The notes beneath the pieces are model-generated. The model saw only the letters and a program-made list of their open reading frames with translations, was not told where the DNA came from and made no database searches. Shown in pieces: positions 6,279 to 6,534 of a stretch of 6,534 nucleotides of DNA. The position numbers and the translations under genes are program-made. Each line of letters begins with the position of its first letter. Positions within the stretch are counted from its first letter, which is position 1. The stretch comes from Pseudomonadales bacterium (GTDB lineage: Bacteria; Pseudomonadota; Gammaproteobacteria; Pseudomonadales; Azotimanducaceae), in contig JAGWBL010000062.1 of NCBI GenBank assembly GCA_021295935.1, positions 1-6,534 of the forward strand, written 5' to 3'.

Positions 6279-6534
6279 GTGTTGAACAACGAGGAGAGAG
6301 CGCTGCGGATGATGGATGTCGTGCTGCAGGAACACTAGACGAACTTCGAGAATGCCAAACTGCGCAAGAGCGAAGACTGGTTCGACTTGCTTGCGGATAG
6401 TGGCATCCTGGCCTAGTGCGACCCGCAGGAAGACGATGTGGTGATGTGTCACATTCGCTCCTTTCTCCACTGCATCGAGTCTGGAGATCACGGGGTCTAG
6501 GCTCAGATCCCGGATCTCGATGACCAGGTACTCT
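6279..6534 (+). pseudogene. decayed protein-coding stretch with three in-frame TAG codons, runs past the window edge
   Basis: Read on the plus strand from GTG at 6279, this frame has the composition of a real gene: by my count, G or C at about 64% of first, 27% of second and 75% of third codon positions over 85 codons. The translation is hydrophilic and acidic, for example LNNEERALRMMDVVLQEH, then TNFENAKLRKSEDWFDLLAD, then CDPQEDDVVMCHIRSFLHC. It is interrupted by TAG at 6336-6338, 6414-6416 and 6498-6500; each would be a glutamine codon (CAG) after one C-to-T reversal. A TGA at 6234-6236 closes the frame upstream. GGAGAG at 6293-6298 sits 10 bases before an in-frame ATG at 6309, so a translation start may survive, but it would yield only nine residues. 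I do not recognise the family. TAG ends lptD and amgK, so it is a true stop here, and decay is more likely than recoding. An open minus-strand frame over the same bases (6491-6057) looks like the shadow of this one. Confidence 0.55.

Noticed and set aside
6057..6491. 144-codon minus-strand frame overlapping the end of surA
   Set aside because: It overlaps surA by 82 bases and the codon-position composition of the region fits the plus strand. Its residue pattern (HHHIVFLRVAL and similar) is typical of an antisense shadow.
6336..6500. Genome-wide reassignment of TAG to an amino acid
   Set aside because: amgK and lptD both end at TAG at family-typical positions, and surA begins 13 bases after the lptD TAG, so TAG acts as a stop in this genome.

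Overview
The window holds a cell-envelope locus typical of Gammaproteobacteria. Two genes on the minus strand, murU and amgK (peptidoglycan recycling), lie back to back with two genes on the plus strand, lptD and surA (outer-membrane assembly). An amgK-murU pair divergent from lptD-surA is known from Pseudomonas and relatives. The protein sequences are clearly diverged from the Pseudomonas proteins as I remember them, and GC is moderately high with GC-rich third codon positions, so I infer a gammaproteobacterium or close relative and do not name a genus.

Layout. Bases 1-66 may hold the first 22 codons of a further minus-strand gene that runs out of the window. murU (144-809) and amgK (820-1839) form a tight minus-strand operon with amgK first. 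A long divergent spacer (1840-2531) follows; I find no convincing gene in it. lptD (2532-4841) and surA (4855-6138) form a plus-strand operon with a 13-base gap. After surA, where pdxA and rsmA usually follow, there is a candidate terminator hairpin (6206-6231). Then comes a stretch (6279-6534) with strong plus-strand codon periodicity that is broken by three in-frame TAG codons, so it is most likely a decayed gene.

How the genes work together. AmgK phosphorylates recovered MurNAc at the anomeric position and MurU converts MurNAc-1-phosphate to UDP-MurNAc, so cell-wall turnover products re-enter peptidoglycan synthesis. LptD is the outer-membrane channel that inserts LPS in the outer leaflet, and SurA is the periplasmic chaperone and parvulin that helps LptD and other beta-barrel proteins fold. 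The set joins wall recycling with LPS export and outer-membrane protein assembly.

The four central genes are ordinary conserved genes and I found no undescribed multi-gene system. The points most worth a second look are the TAG-interrupted coding stretch after surA with the loss of the usual surA-pdxA order, the very short SurA signal sequence, and TANNNT boxes set exactly six bases before the start codons of both divergent operons, neither of which has a Shine-Dalgarno sequence.
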